A stretch of 13,632 nucleotides of DNA from Clostridia bacterium (GTDB lineage: Bacteria > Bacillota_A > Clostridia > Oscillospirales > CAG-272): positions 1-13,632 of the forward strand of contig JAGAIH010000243.1 in assembly GCA_017626655.1 (NCBI GenBank). The letters are read 5' to 3'. Below the pieces are notes generated by a model. That model was not told where the DNA came from and did no database searches. It saw nothing but the letters and a program-made list of their open reading frames with translations. The translations under genes and the position numbers were made by a program. This document shows positions 1 to 6,558 of this stretch, one piece after another. Every line of letters begins with the position of its first letter. Position 1 is the first letter of the stretch.

Positions 1-1046
1 CCGCTGACCTGGGAGATGCCCAGATGGAGCAGGCGGGAGCGGACGGCCTCGCTCTCACGGGTGGAGATGATCATGCCCGTGTAGGGGACCGCCAGGCGGA
101 TGCAGGCGGTGATGTGGGCGAAGGTCTCGTCGTCGATGCCGTTGTCGAACTGGTCGGGGTCGATGTCGGAGGCCCGCTTCAGACGGGGGACACTGATGGT
201 GTGAGGGCCGACACCGTGGACGGCCTCCAGATGCTCGGCGTGCATGATGAGGCCTGCGAACTCATACTTGTACAGCTCCAGGCCGAAGAGGACGCCCAGA
301 CCCACGTCGTCGATACCGCCCTCCATGGCGCGGTCCATGGCCTCGGTGTGGTAATCGTAATCGTGCTTGGGACCCGTGGGATGGAGTTTCAGGTAGCTCT
401 CCTTGTGGTAGGTCTCCTGGAAGAGGATGTAGGTGCCGATGCCCGCCTCCTTGAGCTTGCGGTAGTTTTCCACCGTGGTGGCGGCGATGTTGACGTTGAC
501 GCGGCGGATGTCGCCGTTCTTGTGATGCACCGAGTAGATGGTCTTGATGCACTCCAGGATGTACTCGATGGGGTTGTTCTTGGGGTCCTCACCCGCCTCA
601 ATGGCCAGGCGCTTGTGGCCCATATCCTGGAGGGCGATGACCTCGGCGCGGACCTCATCCTGAGTCAGCTTCTTGCGGGGGATCTGCTTGTTCTTCAGAT
701 GGTAGGGGCAGTAGACACAGCCGTTGACGCAGTAGTTGGAGAGGTAGAGGGGGGCGAACATGACGATGCGGTTGCCGTAGAAGGCCAGCTTGATCTCCTC
801 GGCGATTTTATAGATCTCTTGGATCTTCTCGGGGATATCGCAGGCCAGAAGCACGGATGCCTCGCGGTGGGAGAGCCCCGCGCAGACGTAGCCGGTCTCG
901 GTCTTTTGGGGTCTGGCCTTATCCAGGATGGAGTCGATCAGCTCTACGTTGCGCTTGTTGGCCTCGGCGTAGGCCAGGGTCTCGCGGATCTCGCCGTCGT
1001 GGATGAATTCTTCTGCTTTGAGGGATTTGGGGTTGTAGTTTGCCAT
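1..1046 (-). CDS. hydG: [FeFe]-hydrogenase maturase HydG (partial, 3' end outside window)
   Basis: HydG is a radical SAM tyrosine lyase that cleaves tyrosine to make the CO and CN ligands of the [FeFe]-hydrogenase H-cluster. 348 codons are visible from the ATG at 1044-1046, preceded by AAGAAAGGAA. The radical SAM motif CVNGCVYC (CX3CX2C, Cys106/110/113) follows the HydG-like stretch FYGNRIVMFAPLYLSNYC. Further HydG-like segments are IEAGEDP, VNVNIAATT and the ETYHKESYLKLHPTGPK region. The family is usually about 470 aa, so roughly the last quarter, which holds the second Fe-S cluster site, lies beyond position 1. The gene is third in the operon, 92 nt after hydE; no separate promoter is clear in that gap. 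ThiH is the nearest alternative, but the hydE and TM1266-type neighbours favour HydG. Confidence 0.95.
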   Translation of the reverse strand, partial: MANYNPKSLKAEEFIHDGEIRETLAYAEANKRNVELIDSILDKARPQKTETGYVCAGLSHREASVLLACDIPEKIQEIYKIAEEIKLAFYGNRIVMFAPLYLSNYCVNGCVYCPYHLKNKQIPRKKLTQDEVRAEVIALQDMGHKRLAIEAGEDPKNNPIEYILECIKTIYSVHHKNGDIRRVNVNIAATTVENYRKLKEAGIGTYILFQETYHKESYLKLHPTGPKHDYDYHTEAMDRAMEGGIDDVGLGVLFGLELYKYEFAGLIMHAEHLEAVHGVGPHTISVPRLKRASDIDPDQFDNGIDDETFAHITACIRLAVPYTGMIISTRESEAVRSRLLHLGISQVS

Positions 1047-1138
1047 GATGATGTTCCTTTCTTACGGTCAGAAATGTACTTTCCGATCAGATATATAAAT
1101 GATAAATTGAAAACTTAACGGAAAATGGAGAAGATTGT

Positions 1139-2185
1139 CTATTTCTTCACGTCTCCCCTGGCGGTGACCACCTCGTAGCCGATGGAGGCCATGCGGCGCT
1201 CCAGCTCCGCCTTACTCTGGGCGGACTCGGCGCCGTCCGAGATCTTGTTATCGTAGAGCATATACTTCTTCCGCACCGAGGCGGGGGAGAGGTTGGGCAT
1301 GACCACATTGGCGCCTGCCAGGATCCCCAGCTCGCGGCCCTCGGGATGGATGGTACCCAGGGCGGTGGTGGAGGGCAGGAGGACGGGGGGATGGATGAGG
1401 CGGACTATGGAGAGGAGGTAGCAGGTCAGCTCCAGGGTCCCCGCGGGGAAATCGGCGAAGACCGTATCCTTGTGGGGGATGAAGGGGCCGATACCGCACA
1501 TATCGGGCTTGAATGCCTCGATGAATTTCAGGTCGCGGGCGATGTCCTCGTCGGTCTGGTAGGGGGAGCCTACCATGAAGCCGCAGCCAACCTGATAGCC
1601 GATCTCCCGCAGGTCGTAGAGGCATCGCATCCGCTCGTCGAAGGACAGGGGGGCGGGATGGAGTTTTTCATAATGGGACTTGGTGGCGGTCTCGTGGCGG
1701 AGCAGGTAGCGGTCGGCTCCCGCGTCGTAGAGCTTTTGGTAGCTCTCCCGTGAGCGCTCGCCCAGGGAGAGGGTGACGGCGCAGTCGGGGTGGGCCGCCT
1801 TGATGGCGCGGAGCAGGGAGGTGAGTCGCTCGTCGGTGAAGTAGCCGTCCTCGCCGCCCTGGAGGACGAAGGTGCGGAAGCCCAGCTCATAGCCCTCGGC
1901 GCAGGCCGACAGGATATCCTCCTCGGTGAGACGGTAGCGGTCGCAGTTGGGATTCCCCGCGCGGATGCCGCAGTAGCGGCAGTCGTTCTTGCAGATGTTG
2001 CTGACCTCGATGAGGCCGCGGATGTATACCGTGTTGCCGTAGATGGCCTGTCGCTTCTCGGCGGCCGCGGCGGCGAGGCGGGCGGCGGTGTCGGGGGTTC
2101 TTTCCTTTATCAGTAAAGCATATTCCGGGACGGTGAGGCTCTCCCCCGCTGTCAGCCTGTGGATAAGGGCGCGGAGATCAGCCAT
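1139..2185 (-). CDS. hydE: [FeFe]-hydrogenase maturase HydE (radical SAM)
   Basis: HydE is the second radical SAM enzyme of H-cluster assembly and acts in making the dithiomethylamine-bridged diiron precursor together with HydG and HydF. The 348-aa length is normal for the family. The motif IEVSNICKNDCRYCGIRAGN carries CX3CX2C at Cys65/69/72. The barrel continues with LQGGEDGYFTDERL, RYLLRHETA, GCGFMVGSPYQTDED and GIGPFIPHKDT, all typical of HydE. No cysteines occur in the C-terminal part, so the optional second Fe-S cluster of some HydE proteins is absent. The ATG at 2183-2185 follows AAGGGAGGCGCCC and overlaps the end of the upstream TM1266-type gene by 8 nt, implying translational coupling. 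BioB and PylB are related, but sequence and neighbourhood point to HydE. Confidence 0.96.
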   Translation of the reverse strand: MADLRALIHRLTAGESLTVPEYALLIKERTPDTAARLAAAAAEKRQAIYGNTVYIRGLIEVSNICKNDCRYCGIRAGNPNCDRYRLTEEDILSACAEGYELGFRTFVLQGGEDGYFTDERLTSLLRAIKAAHPDCAVTLSLGERSRESYQKLYDAGADRYLLRHETATKSHYEKLHPAPLSFDERMRCLYDLREIGYQVGCGFMVGSPYQTDEDIARDLKFIEAFKPDMCGIGPFIPHKDTVFADFPAGTLELTCYLLSIVRLIHPPVLLPSTTALGTIHPEGRELGILAGANVVMPNLSPASVRKKYMLYDNKISDGAESAQSKAELERRMASIGYEVVTARGDVKK

Positions 2186-2441
2186 GGGCGCCTCCCTTCA
2201 CGCTTGAGTAGGCGGTCTTGACGCTGACTCCCGAGAGGTTGCCGATCTTGCCCGCTAAGGCGGATATGGTGTTGTCGGGGGCGTCCAGGGCGATGCTGAT
2301 GATGCTGATGCCCCGCTCACGGTAGGGGATGCCCATGCGGCCGATGATGTAGGGGCCGTATTCGTGGAGCAGGGCGTTCAACGGCTCCACCGAGTCGGGG
2401 GCCTCCACGATGATGCTCATGACGGCGACTCTGGTTTCCAT
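2178..2441 (-). CDS. TM1266-family iron-only hydrogenase system putative regulator
   Basis: This is an 87-aa protein beginning METRVAVMSIIVE, with the ACT/NikR-C-like pattern of the TM1266 family (EYGPYIIGRMGIPYRERG, then SIISIALDAPDNTISALAGK and LSGVSVKTAYS). Members are commonly encoded beside hydE, hydF and hydG and are called hydrogenase system regulators by context; their molecular role is not established. An upstream in-frame ATG at 2553-2555 would add 38 residues, but they would be translated from the terminator hairpin and leader. The ATG at 2439-2441 has an excellent AAGGAGGG box, so that start was chosen. It is the first gene of the operon, overlaps hydE by 8 nt, and sits just behind the attenuator. 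Confidence 0.88.
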   Translation of the reverse strand: METRVAVMSIIVEAPDSVEPLNALLHEYGPYIIGRMGIPYRERGISIISIALDAPDNTISALAGKIGNLSGVSVKTAYSSVKGGAHG

Positions 2442-2595
2442 GCGATCCCTCCTTGTGCAAACAGAAAATGCCCTACCCGACGGATGGGGTACGGCACACG
2501 GACAAAGACCGACGGCTCCCGCGGGAGGTCGGCTGTATGATTCGGTTGACCGCACCTTTCAGTCAGAACCCCATTGGGAACTTTCCGTCAGATAC
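2442..2595 (-). promoter_or_regulatory. Structured 5' leader of the hyd operon, riboswitch-like
   Basis: About 150 nt of transcribed leader separate the promoter from the first gene. On the minus strand ACGGAAAG (2581-2588) can pair with CUUUgUCCGU (2498-2507), leaving one bulged G and closing a multi-helix domain. Inside lie a hairpin with outer stem CCGAC/GUCGG and inner palindrome CUCCCGCGGGAG (2509-2532) and a small CGG-UCAA-CCG hairpin (2543-2552). AUGGGGU (2568-2574) is exactly complementary to ACCCCAU (2484-2490) in the left arm and loop of the terminator, a possible antiterminator. I could not match it to a riboswitch class I know. Ligand or protein control is inferred from architecture only. 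Confidence 0.5.
2465..2497 (-). terminator. Intrinsic terminator (attenuator) in the hyd operon leader
   Basis: Read on the minus strand, GUGCC-G-UACCC pairs with GGGUA-G-GGCAU around an 8-nt loop. That gives two 5-bp helices separated by one G/G mismatch (one end pair is G-U). It is followed at once by UUUUCUGUUU. It lies after the promoter and just before the ribosome binding site of the first gene, where a transcription attenuator would sit. Confidence 0.75.
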
Positions 2596-2601
2596 AAGTA
2601 T

Positions 2602-2630
2602 ATTATAGACCGAAAAAACGATTCTGTCAA
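2602..2630 (-). promoter_or_regulatory. Consensus sigma-A promoter of the hyd operon
   Basis: On the minus strand TTGACA (2625-2630) is followed by a 17-nt spacer and TATAAT (2602-2607), a full match to the housekeeping consensus at ideal spacing. Transcription should begin near 2595, giving the structured leader. So strong a promoter in front of an attenuator suggests that control is mainly after initiation. Confidence 0.88.
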
Positions 2631-2761
2631 GGGCCTGGGGTGAATTTTTTTGCAAAAATAACACTAAAAAGATGATAATTCGTGAAATTGTTCAAAACAC
2701 AACCAAACGGTACTGGTATGTGAATATAATGTGAATTTTTTGGTTGAATCGGGAAAATGGC

Positions 2762-2790
2762 TTGAAAAAGATTGTCAAATATGGTACAAT
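2762..2790 (+). promoter_or_regulatory. Promoter of the PqqD/radical SAM operon
   Basis: TTGAAA (2762-2767), a 17-nt spacer and TACAAT (2785-2790) lie on the plus strand, with TGG directly before the -10 (extended -10 form). Transcription would start near 2797 and leave about 120 nt of untranslated leader. The rest of the 2442-2917 intergenic stretch is occupied by the hyd leader and promoter (2442-2630) and otherwise by AT-rich sequence in which I see no gene. Confidence 0.7.
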
Positions 2791-2917
2791 ACAAGAGAAT
2801 ATGATGGCAAACTGGCCTAATTATGTCTGTTTTCGTCAATGCCCGTAGTGTTTCTGTTTATGGGATAATTGTCGAAAAGTATATGTGATCTAAGAGTTTT
2901 TTGAAAGGGGGGGTTTC

Positions 2918-3244
2918 GTGGAGGAGCTTGTGGAAAGGGCCGATCGCAGTCCCGGGAGACGGTTCCGGATCAAGTCGGGATACGCGATACGCGCTTTTTT
3001 GGACGAATATTTGATCATTCCCGTAGACGACCCCGGGGCGAACGACTCAAAAATGGCCGTACTCAGTCCTGTGGCGGAATTCATCTGGTCGCTCCTGGAG
3101 GTACCCCGCACCGTGGGGGAGATTCTGGACGCGGTCACAAGTGAGTTTGAAGTGGATTCCGATGTGGCTGAATCGGATATCATAGAATTTTTGCAAGAAT
3201 TAGAGAAGCATCAGTTCCTGTTATTGGAGGATGAAACAATATGA
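2918..3244 (+). CDS. PqqD-family protein (stand-alone RiPP recognition element)
   Basis: This 108-aa protein matches the PqqD fold. An N-terminal beta-hairpin region (YAIRAFLDEYLIIPVDDPG) is followed by a winged-helix part with LSPVAEFIWSLLEVPRTVG at about 49-67, the VGEILDAVTSEFEVD helix and the C-terminal helix IIEFLQELEKHQFLLL. PqqD-like domains bind the leader part of a precursor peptide and present it to radical SAM and other modifying enzymes. The start is GTG at 2918-2920 behind a G-rich GAAAGGGGGGG box. The stop overlaps the ATG of the next gene (ATGA, 4 nt). It is the first gene of the operon that also holds the candidate peptide, the HPr-kinase-like protein and the radical SAM/SPASM gene, so I infer it is their peptide chaperone. 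Its direct partner is not shown by sequence. Confidence 0.85.
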   Translation: MEELVERADRSPGRRFRIKSGYAIRAFLDEYLIIPVDDPGANDSKMAVLSPVAEFIWSLLEVPRTVGEILDAVTSEFEVDSDVAESDIIEFLQELEKHQFLLLEDETI

Positions 3245-5442
3245 GCATTCTGAAAACAACCAAGCGCCTGCTGGCGGCTGTGCTGAGCCTTGTCATGGTG
3301 ATGGGCGTCCTTTCGGGCATTCCCCTTACCGTCGCGGCTGAAGCGCAGTATGATTTTGATGCCCTGGAGATCTACAACGGCGGTAAGCTGAGCGGAGATG
3401 CCTATGGGGCATTGGATGCAAGCGAAACCGACGGCGTATGGATCAGCCGCGCGCAGCTTTTTAATCCTCTGAAGGCTAAGGCCGAGTTGAAGGGATTGGA
3501 TTACACCAAGGCGACTGTCGCGCTGACTGACACAACCGGCTCTGCTGCCGCTTACGGTCACGTTCAGCTTACCGACGAGGGGATCCTTTTCCGGACGGAC
3601 CGCGTCGGCGCCGAGACCTTCTACTATACGGTAACCGTTGGCGGTATCTGCTACGGTCCCATCCCCGCTCACGTATACACCTATGGCGTGGCCGACAGCG
3701 TTTTCGTCCTGGATTACAGCCTTCCCGTGGAGCTTTACGCGGGAGAGCACGGTCTTGCTTCCAACGACGTTCTGTACCTTTCCGCCAACCCCAATGCCGT
3801 CTGCAATCTGGTTGTTTCCGACGGCAAGAAGGGTGCCTATGGCGATTTTGCTGTGGCCGAGGAGTCTCTTGTGTACACCGTGAAGGAGTTCATGAACGGC
3901 GTGGATACCATGGAGATCCGCGTGGAGATTCTGGCCCCCGGTGCTACCGAGGTCACCGATGCCACTACCGGCGTTATCCTGACCCAAACCGTCACCGTTG
4001 CTCCCGCCAACGTTACGTACTACGAGGATGACTTTGACGGGATCACCTACGTCAATACCGGCAGCGATGCTACGGGCAATATCTGGGCTGTCTACGAGGG
4101 CACCCAGGTCGGTGCCGAGCAGAGCGCGGACCAGGATATGAACTATGGCTCTGACCCCAACTACGCCACCAATAAGACCGATATCTACAACAATCTGGAG
4201 TTGAAGTATCTGGAGCATATCCCGGACAAGAGCATCCTCGATCAGGTCGGCGACGATATCTTCAAGACCATGTACGGTAAGTCCTTTGAGGACGGCTCCT
4301 ACACCGACGAGGATATCCTGCACGTCCTGTACGGTGACGCCTCCAACGATACCATCCACGCCATGTCCATCCACACCAAGACCGCGGCCGAGCTTATGTC
4401 CTTCACCTTCAGAGGTACCGGCTTTGAGATCGTGGGCCGCACCACCGCGGATGCCTACGCCGTGCTGACGATCAAGATTGAGAATCTGGACAACGGCACC
4501 GTGAAGGCGGTTCCCGTGATCACCGAGAGCGTGGGCGGCGACCTGACTCAGGTTCCCTTTGTGGCTCGCAAGAATCTGGCTATGGGCAACTACAAGATCA
4601 CGGTCTACGGCTCCAACTACAACGAGACCTACCGCATGGTGTACGTTGACGGTGTCCGCGTCTATCAGCCTATGACCGTAGAGGAGAGCGCTCCCCTCTA
4701 CAAGGCCGACGAGGTCGATGCCACCTTCAACGAGATCAAGACCGAGATCAGAAACGGCAATATCGTGTACGGTCAGATCGACGGCGATATGAGCGATTCC
4801 GTCGGCCTCGCTTCCCAGTGGAACTTCGGTACGACCATGATTGAGAACCGTGATGATTCGCAAAACCTCACCCTGGTCCCGACGCCCGACGGTGAGGATG
4901 GCCTTGACCTGTACATGAGCTTCGGTCCCAACAACGAGATCTACATGAGCAACCCCGTCAGAGATGACACGATCAAGGGGAACTACCTGACCTACATTGC
5001 CTTCTACGTGGAACTCGACGAGAGCTATGAGGGCGAGAGAAGCATCCAGGTCGGCGCGCACCTGAAGGGTACCGGCGCCAACTTCGGTCTGAACGATCAG
5101 TCCGTTGAAATGGTCTACGGTGTCAACTCCTCGGATATCGTGAACAAGACCCACACCCATACCGTTGCCGGCGGCACCGAGCAGTACTTCAGCATTGACT
5201 GCGATCTGACCTTCCTGAACCCCAACGGCCCTAAGCGCGCTCTGGTGATCATTGGTACCAGAGATGACAACATGAACGTTCTGGCCCTGACCAACATCAA
5301 GCTGAACGGATATCGGTTGGCTGACGGCATCGCCGCCGAGCTACTGGCTGTTCAGGATGTCTACGATGCCGGTGCCAGCATACTCATGGGAGCTACGGTG
5401 GATATTGCCCGCGCACTGGCTAACGTTGGCAAAGAAGATTGA
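3241..5442 (+). CDS. Secreted surface protein of unknown function (Ig/jelly-roll-like)
   Basis: This is a 733-aa protein with a clear Sec signal peptide: KTTKRL, a hydrophobic core at about 10-30 and a cleavage region near VAAEA (31-35). Residues 90-255 are beta-rich and resemble bacterial Ig/cadherin-like surface modules (VFVLDYSLPVEL near 154-165). Residues 258-305 hold a YYEDDFDGITYVNTG...QSADQ...YGSDPNY block. Residues 385-478 look like a carbohydrate-binding-type beta-sandwich (FTFRGTGFEIVG, MGNYKITVYGSN, YVDGVRVYQPM). Residues 485-733 form another beta-rich region. I see no catalytic motif, transmembrane anchor, LPXTG motif or SLH domain, so cell attachment is unexplained. The ATG overlaps the PqqD stop (ATGA), indicating coupled translation. 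Domain names are by resemblance only; the real function is unknown. Confidence 0.8.
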   Translation: MSILKTTKRLLAAVLSLVMVMGVLSGIPLTVAAEAQYDFDALEIYNGGKLSGDAYGALDASETDGVWISRAQLFNPLKAKAELKGLDYTKATVALTDTTGSAAAYGHVQLTDEGILFRTDRVGAETFYYTVTVGGICYGPIPAHVYTYGVADSVFVLDYSLPVELYAGEHGLASNDVLYLSANPNAVCNLVVSDGKKGAYGDFAVAEESLVYTVKEFMNGVDTMEIRVEILAPGATEVTDATTGVILTQTVTVAPANVTYYEDDFDGITYVNTGSDATGNIWAVYEGTQVGAEQSADQDMNYGSDPNYATNKTDIYNNLELKYLEHIPDKSILDQVGDDIFKTMYGKSFEDGSYTDEDILHVLYGDASNDTIHAMSIHTKTAAELMSFTFRGTGFEIVGRTTADAYAVLTIKIENLDNGTVKAVPVITESVGGDLTQVPFVARKNLAMGNYKITVYGSNYNETYRMVYVDGVRVYQPMTVEESAPLYKADEVDATFNEIKTEIRNGNIVYGQIDGDMSDSVGLASQWNFGTTMIENRDDSQNLTLVPTPDGEDGLDLYMSFGPNNEIYMSNPVRDDTIKGNYLTYIAFYVELDESYEGERSIQVGAHLKGTGANFGLNDQSVEMVYGVNSSDIVNKTHTHTVAGGTEQYFSIDCDLTFLNPNGPKRALVIIGTRDDNMNVLALTNIKLNGYRLADGIAAELLAVQDVYDAGASILMGATVDIARALANVGKED

Positions 5443-5456
5443 CACGGAGGTTAACC

Positions 5457-5708
5457 ATGGAAAACCAAAAAAGAAAATATAGCAAGCCTACGATCCATGT
5501 AGAAGTCATGTGTCTGGATATGCCCGTTGCCTCGGCTTGTCAGGCTTATGGAGAGTCCCCCGAGCTTCAGGCTCAAGGATGGTTTTCCGGAAACTCCGGG
5601 ACCTGTTCATTTTTTTTCGACGACTCCAACGATCAAGGTGGGGTCTTGAATGAGCTGGGCGATACCATTTGCTACCATAGCCACGTGAGGACGACGTTAA
5701 CTTCTTGA
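5457..5708 (+). CDS. Candidate RiPP precursor peptide (83 aa)
   Basis: This small protein starts at the ATG 5457-5459, with GGAGG at 5446-5450; an in-frame TTG at 5439 overlaps the previous stop and has no better signal. The N-terminus RKYSKPTIHVEVMCLDMPVA (residues 6-25) looks like the short K-P-x-hydrophobic-E leaders of small peptides found near PqqD and HPr-kinase-like genes in Clostridia. It has no signal peptide. The C-terminal half is Gly/Ser/Asn/Asp/Phe-rich (FSGNSGTCSFFFDDSNDQGG, 43-62) with Cys50 and Cys72, and ends in RTTLTS with a terminal Ser. Cys19 and Cys28 lie in the leader-like part. It is followed by the kinase gene with a 1-nt overlap. I infer a substrate of the radical SAM enzyme and kinase. 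It matches no named RiPP class I know. Confidence 0.65.
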   Translation: MENQKRKYSKPTIHVEVMCLDMPVASACQAYGESPELQAQGWFSGNSGTCSFFFDDSNDQGGVLNELGDTICYHSHVRTTLTS

Positions 5709-6529
5709 TGCACTCGCGTTCATATTTCTACAATCTGCGGTTCGCGGGGATGCTCTTTCGCATCCTCGCGCCGCGTCCCCTATGCTTGCCTGAGAATCTT
5801 CGGCCCTTTCTGATCGGTGAACCCACCGAGCAAGAGCCGGATTGGGTCATAGAGGTTATATTTGGTTCCCAAGGCATCACGTATGGTCAGAATGATCATG
5901 TCACACGATTTCCCCGGAAAGACGGAGAAGGCTTCCTTCGGGTTGTTCCGGCCGACAGTCGTGGCATTTGTCGGCTTTTCGTTCCCGACGATATCGCGGA
6001 CAAGTTCTGTATCAACGCCAATTGGATGCTGTTTTTGATGATGGAACGGCTGCTCCTCCCCCATGACCGCATCATTCTCCATTCATCCGCGGTCATTCAC
6101 GAAGGAAAAGCGATCCTTTTCACGGCCCCCTCGGGGACCGGAAAATCTACCCAGGCCTCCCTGTGGGAGAGCTACCTCGGCGCCGAGGTCATCAACGGAG
6201 ATAAGGTCATTGTCTCCGCGGATGGGGACAAGCCCATTGCCTATGGAGGTCCTATTGCCGGTACCTCCCACATCTTTCGAGACCTTCAGGCTCCTATCGG
6301 AGCTATCGTGTATCTGCGCCAAGGAAAAAATAACGAGTTGACCTTCCTGGATCAGCGGCACGCCTTCATGGCTCTGTACAGCCAGACCGTGAAGAGTCGG
6401 GACGACCGGGAATTCAATCAGGCTCTTTTACCGTTGATCGCGAGCATTGTCGAGAAAGTACCCGTAATTGATTATTTCTGCCGACCTGATTTCTCCGCGG
6501 TGGACTATCTGCGGAGTCAGCTGAAATAA
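5708..6529 (+). CDS. HPr-kinase-like P-loop protein (RiPP-associated kinase type)
   Basis: This 273-aa protein has an HPr-kinase/phosphorylase-type core in its second half: LHSSAVIHEGKAILFTAPSG (124-143) runs into the Walker A motif APSGTGKST (140-148). Then come VINGDK (161-166, Walker B-like position) and the YGGPIAGTSHI segment (179-189) where HPr kinases have a G-x-P-W-x-G loop. The N-terminal 120 residues are divergent. Kinases of this type occur in lasso-peptide and other RiPP clusters, where one described class phosphorylates a C-terminal Ser of the peptide; the neighbouring peptide ends in Ser. The start is taken as the ATG in TGATG, sharing one base with the peptide stop (a TTG at 5705 is also possible). 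No good ribosome box precedes it, so translation probably depends on reinitiation after the peptide. Confidence 0.8.
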   Translation: MHSRSYFYNLRFAGMLFRILAPRPLCLPENLRPFLIGEPTEQEPDWVIEVIFGSQGITYGQNDHVTRFPRKDGEGFLRVVPADSRGICRLFVPDDIADKFCINANWMLFLMMERLLLPHDRIILHSSAVIHEGKAILFTAPSGTGKSTQASLWESYLGAEVINGDKVIVSADGDKPIAYGGPIAGTSHIFRDLQAPIGAIVYLRQGKNNELTFLDQRHAFMALYSQTVKSRDDREFNQALLPLIASIVEKVPVIDYFCRPDFSAVDYLRSQLK

Positions 6530-6558
6530 CGTCGGAGAGATAGAAAAGCGAGGTTTAT

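Noticed and set aside
24..1118. 364-codon plus-strand frame across the hydG region
   Set aside because: The minus strand encodes HydG with its radical SAM motif and a good ribosome box; the plus-strand product has shadow-type composition.
2689..2703. TTGT-N7-ACAA inverted repeat between the divergent promoters as a redox-regulator (Rex) operator
   Set aside because: Arm length and spacing do not fit the known Rex consensus, and short AT-rich inverted repeats are expected here by chance.
2801..2848. 15-codon reading frame (MMANWPNYVCFRQCP) in the leader of the PqqD operon
   Set aside because: It starts only a few bases after the predicted transcription start, has no convincing ribosome box, and does not abut a terminator or attenuator. 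A leader-peptide role cannot be supported.
3211..5160. 649-codon open frame on the minus strand opposite the 733-aa secreted protein
   Set aside because: It arises from strong codon bias on the plus strand. The product is an unnatural Val/Gly/His/Asp-rich chain without motifs, and the plus-strand gene has a signal peptide and coupled start.
5457..6529. Lasso peptide cluster
   Set aside because: PqqD-like and HPr-kinase-like proteins fit, but there is no asparagine-synthetase-like cyclase and no transglutaminase-like protease in the window, and the peptide lacks the usual leader Thr and macrolactam Asp/Glu arrangement.
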